Shown here: positions 8,674-17,729 of the stretch, piece after piece
Position numbering within the stretch: position 1 is the stretch's first letter
Layout of the letters: every line of letters begins with the position of its first letter
Assembly (NCBI GenBank): GCA_902765735.1
Contig: CACXBB010000032.1
Coordinates: 1 to 64,000 of the forward strand
DNA: 64,000 bases
Source of the DNA: an uncultured Eubacteriales bacterium
GTDB taxonomy: Bacteria > Bacillota > Clostridia > Christensenellales > Aristaeellaceae
Direction of reading: 5' to 3'
Position numbers and translations under genes: made by a program
The notes under the pieces: model-generated
Told to the model about the DNA's origin: nothing
Database searches by the model: none
Seen by the model: only the letters and a program-made list of their open reading frames with translations

Positions 8674-10067
8674 GCGGCACCTCCGACCTTCTGCGCCTCG
8701 GCGTACTTCATCACAAACTCATCGGCCAGACCGTCGCCGCCCTCCTCCACGCGGTTGACGGACTTCACGATCTGCTCCATCCTGTCGCGCCCAAAGAACT
8801 TCCGCGCGTCCTCGATGCTGCCGTAGAACGCCAGCCGGCCGGTGCGGGCGGAGTCCTTCGCCAGCACGATCACGTCGTCAAACAGGTCGATCACGCGGTC
8901 CGGCGTGTGGGTGATCACGATGACGATCTTCCCGGTGTCGGCGATCTTGCGAAGCTGCACGAACAGCTCCCGCGCCATCACGCCGTCCAGGCCGGAGTCC
9001 GGCTCGTCCAGTATGAACAGGGAGGGATTGCTGATGAACTCCATCGAGATCGACAGGCGCTTCTTCTGGCCGCCGGAGAGCTTCTCCACCAGGTTGTTCT
9101 TCACCGGCGTGAGGCCGAAGATCTCCATGACCTCATCCACCCGCGCCTTGCGCTGCGCGGCGGAGACATCCTGCGGAAGCCTGAGCTTCGCCGCGTCCAA
9201 GAGCGTGTAGTACACGGTGTCCTTGCCGCGCATCATCTCACTCTGCGGCACGAAGCCCACCTCGTACTGCATCTTCTTGTACTGCTTGTACATGTTGGTG
9301 CCGTTCAGGAGCACCTCCGCCTTCGCGGGCTCGTAGCCGTTGATGGCGTTTAAATACGTGGTCTTGCCCGCGCCGGAGCCGCCCAGCAAGAGCACCATGT
9401 GCCCCTGCGGGATGGCCATGTGGATGTCGCGCAAAAGCACCTTTTTCTGGAAGAACTCGGTCACCGTGCGGTCCCGGAGGTTCACGGTCAGGCCCTCGTC
9501 CATCACGTCGGCGCTGCCCTGATGGGCCAGCTTCTCAAGCTCGGCCTTGATGTCCTCCACCTTCCAGGCGGGCTGGTACTTCGGGTTGAAGCCCCAGACC
9601 ATGGCCGGTATGGCGTCCATCAGTATCCACAGCACCATCCAGCGCTTCTTCACGCCGTACACCTCGATCAAGCCGGTGGCGATGCGAATGTTGTATATGA
9701 TGGCCACGATGCCCAACGTAAATGAGATGACGAGCACCAGTGTGCCGGCGACTTCCTTGGTCATGCCCGTGCCGGTCAGGGCCGCATAGGGCGCCATGCC
9801 AAAGGTCGCCGTCAGTATGCCGATAAACGTAAACACGCTCAGCATGCGCCCCTCGGGCTCGCGCCCGGCGCAGCGGGACAGCTGGTATTCCCGGGCGCAG
9901 GGGATGAGCGCCCACCAGCCCTTGAGGCCGGACTTTTCAAACATCTTCCACAGACCCGCCATGTACAGCACGCCGGTGATGACATAAAACCAGGACTTGC
10001 TGCCGAAGTAAACATCGCATATGAAGTCCCACAGGTCAAACGTGCCGTTCAGGATCAAACTCTCCAC
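8670..10067 (-). CDS. ABCG-like ATPase with N-terminal membrane domain
   Basis: 465 residues. The first 150 or so form about four membrane helices (a DUF5684-like segment with KSGLKGWWALIPCAREYQL). An ABC ATPase follows, with Walker A GGSGAGKT (about 228), signature LSGGQKKRLSISMEF (about 327) and Walker B LFILDEPDSGLDG. This is the ABCG/white-type order, and the partner is the overlapping permease. The start is GTG at 10067, with AAGGAG ten bases upstream; a nearby ATG in another frame stops after five codons. It is the first gene of the redox operon, 63 bases after the M4 protease, so it may be co-transcribed from the protease promoter. Confidence 0.85.
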   Translation of the reverse strand: MESLILNGTFDLWDFICDVYFGSKSWFYVITGVLYMAGLWKMFEKSGLKGWWALIPCAREYQLSRCAGREPEGRMLSVFTFIGILTATFGMAPYAALTGTGMTKEVAGTLVLVISFTLGIVAIIYNIRIATGLIEVYGVKKRWMVLWILMDAIPAMVWGFNPKYQPAWKVEDIKAELEKLAHQGSADVMDEGLTVNLRDRTVTEFFQKKVLLRDIHMAIPQGHMVLLLGGSGAGKTTYLNAINGYEPAKAEVLLNGTNMYKQYKKMQYEVGFVPQSEMMRGKDTVYYTLLDAAKLRLPQDVSAAQRKARVDEVMEIFGLTPVKNNLVEKLSGGQKKRLSISMEFISNPSLFILDEPDSGLDGVMARELFVQLRKIADTGKIVIVITHTPDRVIDLFDDVIVLAKDSARTGRLAFYGSIEDARKFFGRDRMEQIVKSVNRVEEGGDGLADEFVMKYAEAQKVGGAA

Positions 10068-10130
10068 GCCATCAACACTCCTTTATTATCCGGGATTGAT
10101 CGTGATATCATTTCAGGGATGCCTCACATT

Positions 10131-12716
10131 TCACGCCGCTTTTTTAATATCCTCCTGCAGGGCGGAAAGGACCTCCCAGTCCACCGCCCTGACCGCATCG
10201 AGCCCGGTATCGGGAATGACGGTGATTTCGCCGGGCCTGATCTCAAAGAACACCTTCTCGAGGATCGCCTTGGGGTCCTTGAGCAGCTTCATCAACTTCT
10301 TAAGCGGGTTCGGCTGCTTCCCGGAGAGACCGGCCAGCAGATCGTCCAGCCACGCCGTGTCCATCTGACCTTTCTCCGGCGGGGACGACGTGTTGCTCGC
10401 CGACTCCAGCGCCGTGCCCAGATCGACCCACCTGCCCCAGGTGTAGACCGCCAGCCCGAGGGTCTTTATGTCGGTCCCGTTCTCTATCTCCATGCGCAGC
10501 AGCACCGGCAGCGTCATGCCCGGGCGGCAGACCACGCGGATGGTGCGCCCGTCCTGCCCGGCGCCGTTGCTGCCCAGATACAGCAGATCGCCGAAGTAGT
10601 CCCTGAACCAATTCTTTGCGCCGTCGTACATTTTGCCGAGCGGGAGATCGCCGCCCTCCTGCGGCGCGCTCTCCTCAGGGGCGTCGCCCGGTTCGGCGTC
10701 GCTCTCGTCAAGGCGCTCCAGGATCGCGGTGATCAGTGCCTCCGCCAGCGAGGGCGTCTCCCCCTGCGCACCGTCGGCTTTGAGGCCCATCGCCGTCCCC
10801 AGGTCCTCTATGGCGTGCTCATAGCCCGGCGCGCCGGCGAGGATATCCTTGATCCGCTGCACGATGCCGTCGACGTCGGCGGAGAGTATGTACATGGACC
10901 AGTTGCCGTCGGTGAAGCCCTCCTGATCCGGCAGGATCAGCGTCAGAAGCGCGCGGTCGTCGTCGAAGGTCTCCGGCATGGCGTCGGTGCGGATGCGGGT
11001 GGCGTCGATGGCCTGCTCCAGCGCGGTCATGTACCGCGCCATGCCCGCGTTCTTCAGCACCCAGGGCAGCAGCTCGCTGAGCTGCGCGTAGTCGGTGCCG
11101 GGCACCATGGCGGCGTCCACCGCGAACCAGAACACGCGCGCCTCCTCCAGCGTCATGCCGCCCTTATTGCACAGCTGCCAGGCCAGGTGGTTCAGAAGCG
11201 ACGAGTTGGTGTGCACGCCGCCCCGGTCGTTCAGGTCGGTGGGCACCTTGACGTTGGGCGCGTAGTAGAGGTCCCAGGCAAACTCCGGCTGGTGGTACCT
11301 GTGCGGGCTGCTCATGCTGCGCACAGGCGTTCTGCTGCGCTCGCCCAATTCCCAGGTAGTGTCCTCCGTGTCGCCGTACAGCATCTCGCAGAGGTTGCCC
11401 TGTATGTCGCTCATGCCCTCGTTGATCGCGCCGTAGTCGTTCATGTAGGCGTTGTAGGTCATGATGCTGCCGGTCACGCAGTGGGTGAACTCGTGCCCCA
11501 GCACGTCCAGGCACTGGGAGAAATCGTTGATGCTGCTGGACAGGAACACCTGCCAGCCCATGTAGTACCCGGCGTAGGCGGCGTTGTCGATGGGGGTGTG
11601 GTTTTTGTCGCAGTAGTCCTTCAGTATGACGATGGGCGTGCCCAGGCCGTCGCCGCCGTGCCAGCCGATGGCGTTGTAGTAGTCCCAGGCGCGGCAGTAG
11701 TTGTACAGCGACATCAGGCAGGTGTCGTCCCAGCCGGTGTTGTCGCGGCTGGCCTCCAGCACCATGCGGCCCTTGTTGTAGAGGAACTCGTAGCAGTCCG
11801 CCACCACGATGCGCCGCTCCAGGTTGCCCAGGTACACCATGCCCGTGCGGCTGTCGCGCATCAGCGTGACGGAGATCTCCTTCTCGGTGCCGTCCGACAG
11901 CTTCACCGTGCCGGTGTAGTCCACGGGCTCCATGAACTCGAACACATACGCGGCATTGTAGCCCACGGTGGACGCCTCGTCGCCGGGGAAGATGGCGGGC
12001 AGGCTGTACAGGTACGCGCCGTCCATGGTCACATAGTGGACCAGGTAGGGCAGGTCGGAGCTCCTGTGGATGGCGCTCTCGGGGTTGGTGGTGGTCACCG
12101 CCCACACGTAGCGCATCTCGCCCTTGTCATCCTCGTCGTCGGGATCGATCTCCAGCATGACCGGCAGTATGACCTTCCGGGTCTGGCCCTCCACCAGGTC
12201 GTACCCGTCCGGGTAGTCCTCCGAGAGCTTTTCAAGCACCAGCGCCTCGGCCTGTTCATCGGTGATGCCCTCGGCCGCCGCGACGTCCGGCAGGTCGGAT
12301 TCCACGCTGGCTACCAGGCCCAGCATGTTGCCCTCGGCGTCGGTGACCACCTTCACCGCGCCGCCGGAGACCGTGGTCCCGGCGTGCATCTGCTGGAACA
12401 CGTAATAGCGGTTGCCCACAGGGTCCGAAAAGTCGCGCCAGGGCTCGAACCGCGTGCGCGCGTCGCCGCCGGTCAGCGTGATCATGGCCTCCACCACCCG
12501 CGCGGCGTCCGAAGTGCTCTTGACGGGTTCATCGGTGCACGCGCCGTCCACGAAGGTCACGCGCCCGTCGTGGACGCAGGCCGTCGCGCCCAGCGCCTCC
12601 AGGTCCTCAAGCGTCAGCTGGCCGGACGGGCCCGCCGTCTCGGCGAGGGCGCCCAGGCTGCCCAGCAGCAGCGCCGCCGCCAGCAGCAGGCTCAGCAGGG
12701 ATCTCCGTATCTTCAT
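10131..12716 (-). CDS. Secreted M4 (thermolysin-like) metalloprotease
   Basis: 861 residues with signal peptide MKIRRSLLSLLLAAALLLG followed by SLGALAE. A propeptide with FTP/PepSY-like character covers about 30-260. The catalytic zinc motif HEFTH gives H408, E409 and H412, and the third ligand is E433 in GAINEGMSD, the classic M4 pattern. A C-terminal extension of about 250 residues after the peptidase domain is not recognised. The ATG at 12716 is chosen because AAAGGAG lies upstream and the signal peptide begins there; the frame stays open to 12815 but that part covers the promoter. It should degrade extracellular proteins and supply peptides to the neighbouring Opp system. Confidence 0.92.
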   Translation of the reverse strand: MKIRRSLLSLLLAAALLLGSLGALAETAGPSGQLTLEDLEALGATACVHDGRVTFVDGACTDEPVKSTSDAARVVEAMITLTGGDARTRFEPWRDFSDPVGNRYYVFQQMHAGTTVSGGAVKVVTDAEGNMLGLVASVESDLPDVAAAEGITDEQAEALVLEKLSEDYPDGYDLVEGQTRKVILPVMLEIDPDDEDDKGEMRYVWAVTTTNPESAIHRSSDLPYLVHYVTMDGAYLYSLPAIFPGDEASTVGYNAAYVFEFMEPVDYTGTVKLSDGTEKEISVTLMRDSRTGMVYLGNLERRIVVADCYEFLYNKGRMVLEASRDNTGWDDTCLMSLYNYCRAWDYYNAIGWHGGDGLGTPIVILKDYCDKNHTPIDNAAYAGYYMGWQVFLSSSINDFSQCLDVLGHEFTHCVTGSIMTYNAYMNDYGAINEGMSDIQGNLCEMLYGDTEDTTWELGERSRTPVRSMSSPHRYHQPEFAWDLYYAPNVKVPTDLNDRGGVHTNSSLLNHLAWQLCNKGGMTLEEARVFWFAVDAAMVPGTDYAQLSELLPWVLKNAGMARYMTALEQAIDATRIRTDAMPETFDDDRALLTLILPDQEGFTDGNWSMYILSADVDGIVQRIKDILAGAPGYEHAIEDLGTAMGLKADGAQGETPSLAEALITAILERLDESDAEPGDAPEESAPQEGGDLPLGKMYDGAKNWFRDYFGDLLYLGSNGAGQDGRTIRVVCRPGMTLPVLLRMEIENGTDIKTLGLAVYTWGRWVDLGTALESASNTSSPPEKGQMDTAWLDDLLAGLSGKQPNPLKKLMKLLKDPKAILEKVFFEIRPGEITVIPDTGLDAVRAVDWEVLSALQEDIKKAA

Positions 12717-12768
12717 GAAATCGCTCCTTTCGAAGGGTACCCCCCCGCGGGGGTCGTTTGTCACATAG

Positions 12769-12797
12769 ATTGTAACACACAATCCCCGTTTTGTAAA
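12769..12797 (-). promoter_or_regulatory. Sigma-A type promoter for the M4 protease
   Basis: On the minus strand TTTACA (12792-12797) and TACAAT (12769-12774) are separated by exactly 17 bases. A GC-rich hairpin (ACCCCCGCGGGGG type, about 12738-12754) lies between the promoter and the ribosome binding site, in the untranslated leader. Confidence 0.7.
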
Positions 12798-12821
12798 CAA
12801 TTCCAGGCGCGTCACACGGGA

Positions 12822-13091
12822 TCAGTCGTACCCCCTGACGGCAAACTTCCGCTCGTGGGGCGCCGGGTCGCGGCGCTGCACCTCGACGGCGTCGATCTCA
12901 AACTGCCCCTTCAGCCGAGAGATCAGCTTTTGCAGCATCAGCGGGCTGCCCTGCGCCTCCATCTCCACGGTGCCGTCGGGGCGGTTGTCCACCCAGCCGG
13001 TGATGTAGAGCTGCCGGGCGAAGTAGTAGGCGGTGTACCGGAAGCCCACGTGCTGGACCCGTCCGTGAAATATCAGATGCAGTCGCGTCAT
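12822..13091 (-). CDS. acyP: Acylphosphatase
   Basis: 89 residues, the usual length of the family. It has the catalytic loop GRVQHVGFRY (the arginine binds phosphate) and the asparagine in GWVDNRPDGTVE. It hydrolyses acyl phosphates such as carbamoyl phosphate. It is the last gene of the opp run, 18 bases after the AbgB-like amidohydrolase, and its stop lies just outside the M4 protease promoter. There is no obvious functional link with peptide uptake. Confidence 0.92.
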   Translation of the reverse strand: MTRLHLIFHGRVQHVGFRYTAYYFARQLYITGWVDNRPDGTVEMEAQGSPLMLQKLISRLKGQFEIDAVEVQRRDPAPHERKFAVRGYD

Positions 13092-13109
13092 ATCGCCTAC
13101 CCCCGGGGA

Positions 13110-14513
13110 TCAGTCGTAGAAATGCGGCTTCACGCCCTCGGGGATCAGGCTTTTGTACCGCCCGCCCGCGAGCCTGCGCTGAAGCTCCCGCCGGGCCTCC
13201 GTGAGCAGTTCGGGATGCTGAATGAGCCGCAAGCCCGTGAGCGCGATCACCCTGCCGGCGTGCAGCATGCCCTTGAGGGCGACGGAGGACTTCCCCTGCG
13301 CCACCCACTGCCAGCTGTGCGCCCCCGCGCCGTAGCTGTAACAGCTCAGATTGGCGGTGACGGTGGGCGTCACCCAGCTCACGTCGCCCACGTCGGTGGA
13401 GCCCATCTCGCAGATGTCGGAGGGCACGGTTTCGACGTAGACGTCGCACAGCGGGCTTTTACGGATGTTGTCGGCCACGGCGGCCGGGTCCGCGAGCGTC
13501 TGCGGCACGTCCGTCAGCTGCCCCTCCAGCGGGAAGGTGGCCTTGAACCACGCCGCGTATGCGCGCTCTTTTTCAGTGTACTCAGGCACGCCGATCTCCC
13601 GGAACACGCCGTCCATCACGCCCTCCAGCACATTGTTGGGCACGGTGTTGCTCAGCCCCTCGTCGAACACGATCTCCAGCTCGGTGCCGGTCATCAGCGC
13701 CGCGCCGCGGGCGATGTCCTTCACCCGCTCGTACAGCGCCTCGCACTTGGGGTTGGTCGTCGAGCGGATCAGGTAGCGCACCTCGGCGAAGGCTTGCACC
13801 ACGTTGGGCGAGCCGCCGCCGGCGTTGGAATAGGCGTAGTGCACGCGGTCGGAGTCCTCCATGTGCTCCCTGAGGTAGTTGACCCCCACGCTCATCAGCT
13901 CGCAGGCGTCCAGGGCGCTGCGGCCCAGGTGCGGCGCGCTGGCCGCGTGGGACGCCACCCCGCGGAAGCGGAAGTAGCACTGTATGCAGCTCTGGCTGCT
14001 GCCCCGGCACACCATGTGGAAGTTGGCCGGGTGCCAGGTCAGGGCGGCATCACAGTCGTCGAACCAGCCGTCCCGGGCCATGTACGCCTTGCCGGAGCCG
14101 CTCTCCTCACCGGGGCAGCCGTAGATGCGCACGGTGCCCGAAAGACCCTTCTCCTCAAGCAGATCCCGGAGCAGCAGCCCCCCGGCGATGGCGCCCACCC
14201 CCAGCAGGTGATGCCCGCAGCCCTGGCCCATCGTCATGCCGGGCTCCGGCGATTCCTCCGGGCAGTCCGCCTTCTGCTGGAGGCCGTAGAGCGCGTCAAA
14301 CTCGCCCAGTATGGCGATGACCGGCCGCCCGCTGCCCCACTGGGCCATGTAGCCCGTCACCGTGTCGGCCACGTTTTCGGTCACCTCAAAGCCCTGCGCC
14401 CGCAGGAAGGCGATCTGCGACCGGCTGCACTCAAACTCCCGAAAGCCCGGCTCCGGATGGGCCCAGGCGTAATCCGCCAGCGCCTTTAAGGCGGCTTCGT
14501 ACTTTTCCAACAT
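13110..14513 (-). CDS. M20 family amidohydrolase, AbgB-like (aminobenzoyl-glutamate/peptide hydrolase)
   Basis: 467 residues, close to the length of AbgB. Metal-binding features include GQGCGHHLLGVGAIAGG and CPGEESGSGKAYM, followed by the lid/dimerisation domain (FRGVASHAASAPHLGRSALD). AbgB-type enzymes cleave p-aminobenzoyl-glutamate, and relatives act on other N-acyl amino acids or dipeptides. Placed after the Opp transporter, it more likely finishes the breakdown of imported peptides or conjugates. AAAGGAG precedes the ATG. About 230 bases with a repeat separate it from oppF, so co-transcription is possible but not certain. Confidence 0.85.
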   Translation of the reverse strand: MLEKYEAALKALADYAWAHPEPGFREFECSRSQIAFLRAQGFEVTENVADTVTGYMAQWGSGRPVIAILGEFDALYGLQQKADCPEESPEPGMTMGQGCGHHLLGVGAIAGGLLLRDLLEEKGLSGTVRIYGCPGEESGSGKAYMARDGWFDDCDAALTWHPANFHMVCRGSSQSCIQCYFRFRGVASHAASAPHLGRSALDACELMSVGVNYLREHMEDSDRVHYAYSNAGGGSPNVVQAFAEVRYLIRSTTNPKCEALYERVKDIARGAALMTGTELEIVFDEGLSNTVPNNVLEGVMDGVFREIGVPEYTEKERAYAAWFKATFPLEGQLTDVPQTLADPAAVADNIRKSPLCDVYVETVPSDICEMGSTDVGDVSWVTPTVTANLSCYSYGAGAHSWQWVAQGKSSVALKGMLHAGRVIALTGLRLIQHPELLTEARRELQRRLAGGRYKSLIPEGVKPHFYD

Positions 14514-14597
14514 AGTTCTCTCCTTTGTCGGCGATCGAAATTAACGATAGTTCGCAGCAAATCATGACTCAGAAATGGAATTGCCGCGCGACATATC

Positions 14598-14735
14598 CGT
14601 AGGGACGCCATAATTGGCGTCCGGTCCAGGTGGAATCGTTGACGCGGACGCCAATTATGGCGTCCCTACGACGGGTTTCCGTCATCCGATAATTCCCAAT
14701 TCTCCATTCCCAATTCCCAATTTTCAAAGAAGCGT
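14598..14735. repeat. Dispersed repeat with 25-bp perfect inverted copies
   Basis: The module at 14598-14622 (CGTAGGGACGCCATAATTGG plus five bases) recurs as an exact inverted copy at 14646-14670, and each arm also has its own palindrome (GACGCC...GGCGTC). A tail of AATTCCCAATT-type repeats follows. The same order of modules is found at 60206-60330. It fills the gap between oppF and the AbgB-like gene. Confidence 0.85.
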
Positions 14736-14743
14736 GTTGATCT

Positions 14744-15718
14744 TTACCTCTCGATATTATGGCACGCCACCCAGTGCCCCTGTATCTCCCGAAGCTCGGG
14801 CATGGTCTCGCCGCAGCGGGCCGTGGCCTGCGGGCAGCGCTGCCGGAAGGGGCACCCGGGCGGCGGGTTCAGCGGCGTGGGCAGCTCGCCCTGCAGCATC
14901 GTGCGCCGCCGGGCCTTGCCCGCCACGGGATCCGGTATGGGGATGGCGCTCAGTAGCGCCCGGGTGTAGGGGTGCAGCGGCTTGAAGTACACGTCGTCGC
15001 TCGATCCCAGCTCCACCAGGTGGCCCAGGTACATCACGCCGATGCGGTCGGAGATGTGCTTGACCATGCCGATGTCGTGGGCGATGAACAGGTACGCGAT
15101 GCCCATCTCCCGCTGCACGTTCTTGAGCAGATTGATGATCTGCGCCTGGATGGACACGTCCAGCGCCGATATGGGCTCGTCGCAGATGATGAACCGGGGG
15201 TTGAGCGCCAGCGTGCGGGCGATGGAGATGCGCTGCCGCTGCCCGCCGGAGAACTCGTGGGGATAGCGCCGGATGTGGTCCGGCTTCAAGCCCACGATGC
15301 GCAGAAGCTCCACCACCCGGGCGTCGCGCGCGTCGGGCTCAGAGATGCTGTGGATGTCCATGGGCTCCCGGATGATCTCGCCCACGGTCATGCGGGGGTT
15401 GAGCGAGGCGTAGGGGTCCTGGAAGATCATCTGCACGTCGCGGCGGAAGCGCTTGAGCGCCTCGCCTCTCAGCGCCGTGACGTCCTCCCCCTCCACCAGT
15501 ATGCGCCCGGCGGTGGGTTTGTTGATCATCACGATGGTGCGCCCCAGCGACGACTTGCCGCAGCCGGACTCCCCCACCAGGCCCAGCGTCTCGCCGGGCC
15601 AGATGTCGAGGGACACGTCGTCCACGGCCTTGACGATCTGCCTTTTCTCAAACAGGCTCCGGGTCACGTCGAAGTAGGTCTTCAGGTGCTGTATGGAGAT
15701 GTAGGGCCGATCAGCCAT
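14744..15718 (-). CDS. oppF: Oligopeptide ABC transporter ATPase OppF
   Basis: 324 residues. Walker [10 protein letters not shown], signature [14 protein letters not shown], Walker [19 protein letters not shown] and the C-terminal oligopeptide-transporter extension with four cysteines ([14 protein letters not shown]). It powers peptide import together with OppD. It overlaps the end of oppD by eight bases, as expected for translational coupling. Confidence 0.93.
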   Translation of the reverse strand: MADRPYISIQHLKTYFDVTRSLFEKRQIVKAVDDVSLDIWPGETLGLVGESGCGKSSLGRTIVMINKPTAGRILVEGEDVTALRGEALKRFRRDVQMIFQDPYASLNPRMTVGEIIREPMDIHSISEPDARDARVVELLRIVGLKPDHIRRYPHEFSGGQRQRISIARTLALNPRFIICDEPISALDVSIQAQIINLLKNVQREMGIAYLFIAHDIGMVKHISDRIGVMYLGHLVELGSSDDVYFKPLHPYTRALLSAIPIPDPVAGKARRRTMLQGELPTPLNPPPGCPFRQRCPQATARCGETMPELREIQGHWVACHNIER

Positions 15719-16736
15719 TGCGCTCGCCTCCCCTCTCGCGCCGGCGCTTCTCGTTGAGCCAGCACGCGCTCAGGTGTGTCGGGGACAGGTTCTCGTATTC
15801 CGGCATTCTCAGCTTGCACACCTTCATGGCCTGTTCGCAGCGGTTCACAAAGGGGCAGCCCCGCGGCGGCTTCAGCAGGTCCGGCGGGGAGCCGGGAATG
15901 GGCTCAAGCGGCCTGTCCTCCTCCTCGGGGTTGTTGACGCAGCTCAAAAGCCCCATCGTGTAGGGATGGTTGGGCTGATAGTAGATCTCCCGGTCCGTGC
16001 CGGTCTCCACCAGCTTGCCGCCGTACATGATGTTCACCCGGTCGCACATGCTGGCCACCACCCCCAGATCGTGGGTGATCATGATGGTGGACGCGCCGGT
16101 GGTGCGGGTGAGCTCCTTGAGAAGCTCCAGGATCTGTGCTTGTATGGTCACGTCCAGCGCGGTGGTGGGCTCGTCGGCGATGATCAGCTTCGGCCGGTTG
16201 GCCAGCGCGATGGCGATGATGATGCGCTGCCGCATGCCGCCGGAGAACTCGTGGGGATACTGCCGGATGCGCTTCTCCGGGGAGGGGATGCCCACCTGCC
16301 GCATCAACTCCAGCGCCCGGGCCTTCGCCTCGGCGCGGGTCAGGCGGGTGTGGTTGAGTATGGGCTCGATCAACTGCCTCTCGATGGTCAGCACGGGGTT
16401 TAGAAAGGTCATGGGGTCCTGAAAGATCATGGCCATGTCCTTGCCCCGCAATTGGCGCATGGTCCTGAGATAGGATTTTTCGTTGGGAAATGCGGCGCGG
16501 CTGATGTCCTGCCCGTCAAACAGCACCTGCCCCGCCTCGACGCGCCCGTTCTGCGCCAGCAGGCCCATGATGGCGTACATGCTCACGGACTTGCCGGAGC
16601 CCGACTCCCCCACCAGGCCCAGGATCTCCCCGGGGGCCACGTCGAAGCTCACGTCCCGCACGGCGTACACCGTGCCCTGCTCCGTGTGGAAGTTCACGGT
16701 CAGGTTTTTGACCTCCAACAGCTTGTTTTCCGCCAT
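15711..16736 (-). CDS. oppD: Oligopeptide ABC transporter ATPase OppD
   Basis: 341 residues. Walker A GESGSGKS, signature FSGGMRQRIIIAIAL, Walker B LIIADEPTTALDVTIQAQ and the C-terminal CPFVNRC segment. The ATG at 16736 (MAENKLLEVKN) follows AGAGGTGA and lies six bases after the oppC stop. The frame is open much further upstream, but that part is only the shadow of oppC. Confidence 0.93.
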   Translation of the reverse strand: MAENKLLEVKNLTVNFHTEQGTVYAVRDVSFDVAPGEILGLVGESGSGKSVSMYAIMGLLAQNGRVEAGQVLFDGQDISRAAFPNEKSYLRTMRQLRGKDMAMIFQDPMTFLNPVLTIERQLIEPILNHTRLTRAEAKARALELMRQVGIPSPEKRIRQYPHEFSGGMRQRIIIAIALANRPKLIIADEPTTALDVTIQAQILELLKELTRTTGASTIMITHDLGVVASMCDRVNIMYGGKLVETGTDREIYYQPNHPYTMGLLSCVNNPEEEDRPLEPIPGSPPDLLKPPRGCPFVNRCEQAMKVCKLRMPEYENLSPTHLSACWLNEKRRRERGGERNG

Positions 16737-16741
16737 GTCCG

Positions 16742-17713
16742 TCACCTCTTCCTCGGGTCCAGCGCTTCGCTCAGGCCGTCGCCGATGAAGTGCAGGCTCA
16801 GCATGGTCAGGCAGATGGCCGCCACGGGCCACACCATCTGCATGGGATAGCTCATCAGCAGGGAGCGGGCGTCGTTGGCCATGGTGCCCCAGGAGGCCAT
16901 GGGGATGCTGATGCCGATGCCCACGAAGGCTAAAAACGCCTCGGTGAATATGGCATCCGGCACCATGAGGGTGGTGTTGACGATGATGGGCCCCATGCAG
17001 TTGACCACCAGGTGCTTGAACAGTATCCGGGGCTTGCTGGCGCCGATGACGTAGGCCGCCTGGGCGAACTCCTGCTCCTTCAAGGAGAGCACCTGCGCGC
17101 GCACCTGCCGCGCCATACCCACCCAGCTCGACACGCAGATGGCCAGCAGCACCGAGAAGATGTTGGCCCCGAACACCAGCATGATGAGTATCACGTAGAG
17201 CAGCGTGGGCACCGAGTAGAGGATGTCCACGATGCGCATCAAGACCAGGTCGAACTGCCCGCCGATGAAGCCGCAGATGCCGCCGTACACCACGCCGATC
17301 ACCAGGTTCAGAAGTGCGGCGGCAAAGCCCACCGACAGCGATATCCGCGCGCCGTACATGCACCGCACCAGTATGTCGCGGCCAAATTTGTCCGTGCCGA
17401 AGGGATGGGCCCAGCTCGAGGGCGCGTTGCGCAGCAGCATGTCCTGCCCGTCGTAGGTGTACGGGGACAATATCGGGATCACAATGGCCGCGAGGATCAT
17501 GACGGCGATGAATATAAGCCCGATCAGCGCCATTTTGTTGCGCCTGAAGCGGCACCAGGCGTCCTGGAAGTAGGTCTTGGACGCCATGGCCACGAACTCG
17601 CTGTCCTTCTCGGAGTCGTCCAGCTTTTCAAACAGTTGATCGGGGATCTCCGACGGGTCGAGGGCGTCCAGAGCCCCGGGGTCGGCCAGGTATTTGCGAT
17701 AGGTATCCTCCAC
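16742..17713 (-). CDS. oppC: Oligopeptide ABC transporter permease OppC
   Basis: 323 residues with an N-terminal OppC-type segment (FRRNKMALIGLIFIAVMILA), six membrane helices and the EAA-like loop YVIGASKPRILFKHLVVN. It starts with GTG at 17713 behind GGGGGAAG, 16 bases after the oppB stop. Confidence 0.92.
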   Translation of the reverse strand: MEDTYRKYLADPGALDALDPSEIPDQLFEKLDDSEKDSEFVAMASKTYFQDAWCRFRRNKMALIGLIFIAVMILAAIVIPILSPYTYDGQDMLLRNAPSSWAHPFGTDKFGRDILVRCMYGARISLSVGFAAALLNLVIGVVYGGICGFIGGQFDLVLMRIVDILYSVPTLLYVILIMLVFGANIFSVLLAICVSSWVGMARQVRAQVLSLKEQEFAQAAYVIGASKPRILFKHLVVNCMGPIIVNTTLMVPDAIFTEAFLAFVGIGISIPMASWGTMANDARSLLMSYPMQMVWPVAAICLTMLSLHFIGDGLSEALDPRKR

Positions 17714-17729
17714 TCTGACTTCCCCCTCT

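Noticed and set aside
10119..14489. A 1456-codon open frame on the plus strand
   Set aside because: It lies opposite the M4, acylphosphatase and AbgB-like genes, crosses their boundaries and gives a His/Val/Arg-rich translation without any domain. It is a by-product of high GC content.
16737..17555. N-terminal extension of OppD
   Set aside because: This part is the shadow of oppC in another frame. A good ribosome binding site and the family start are at 16736.
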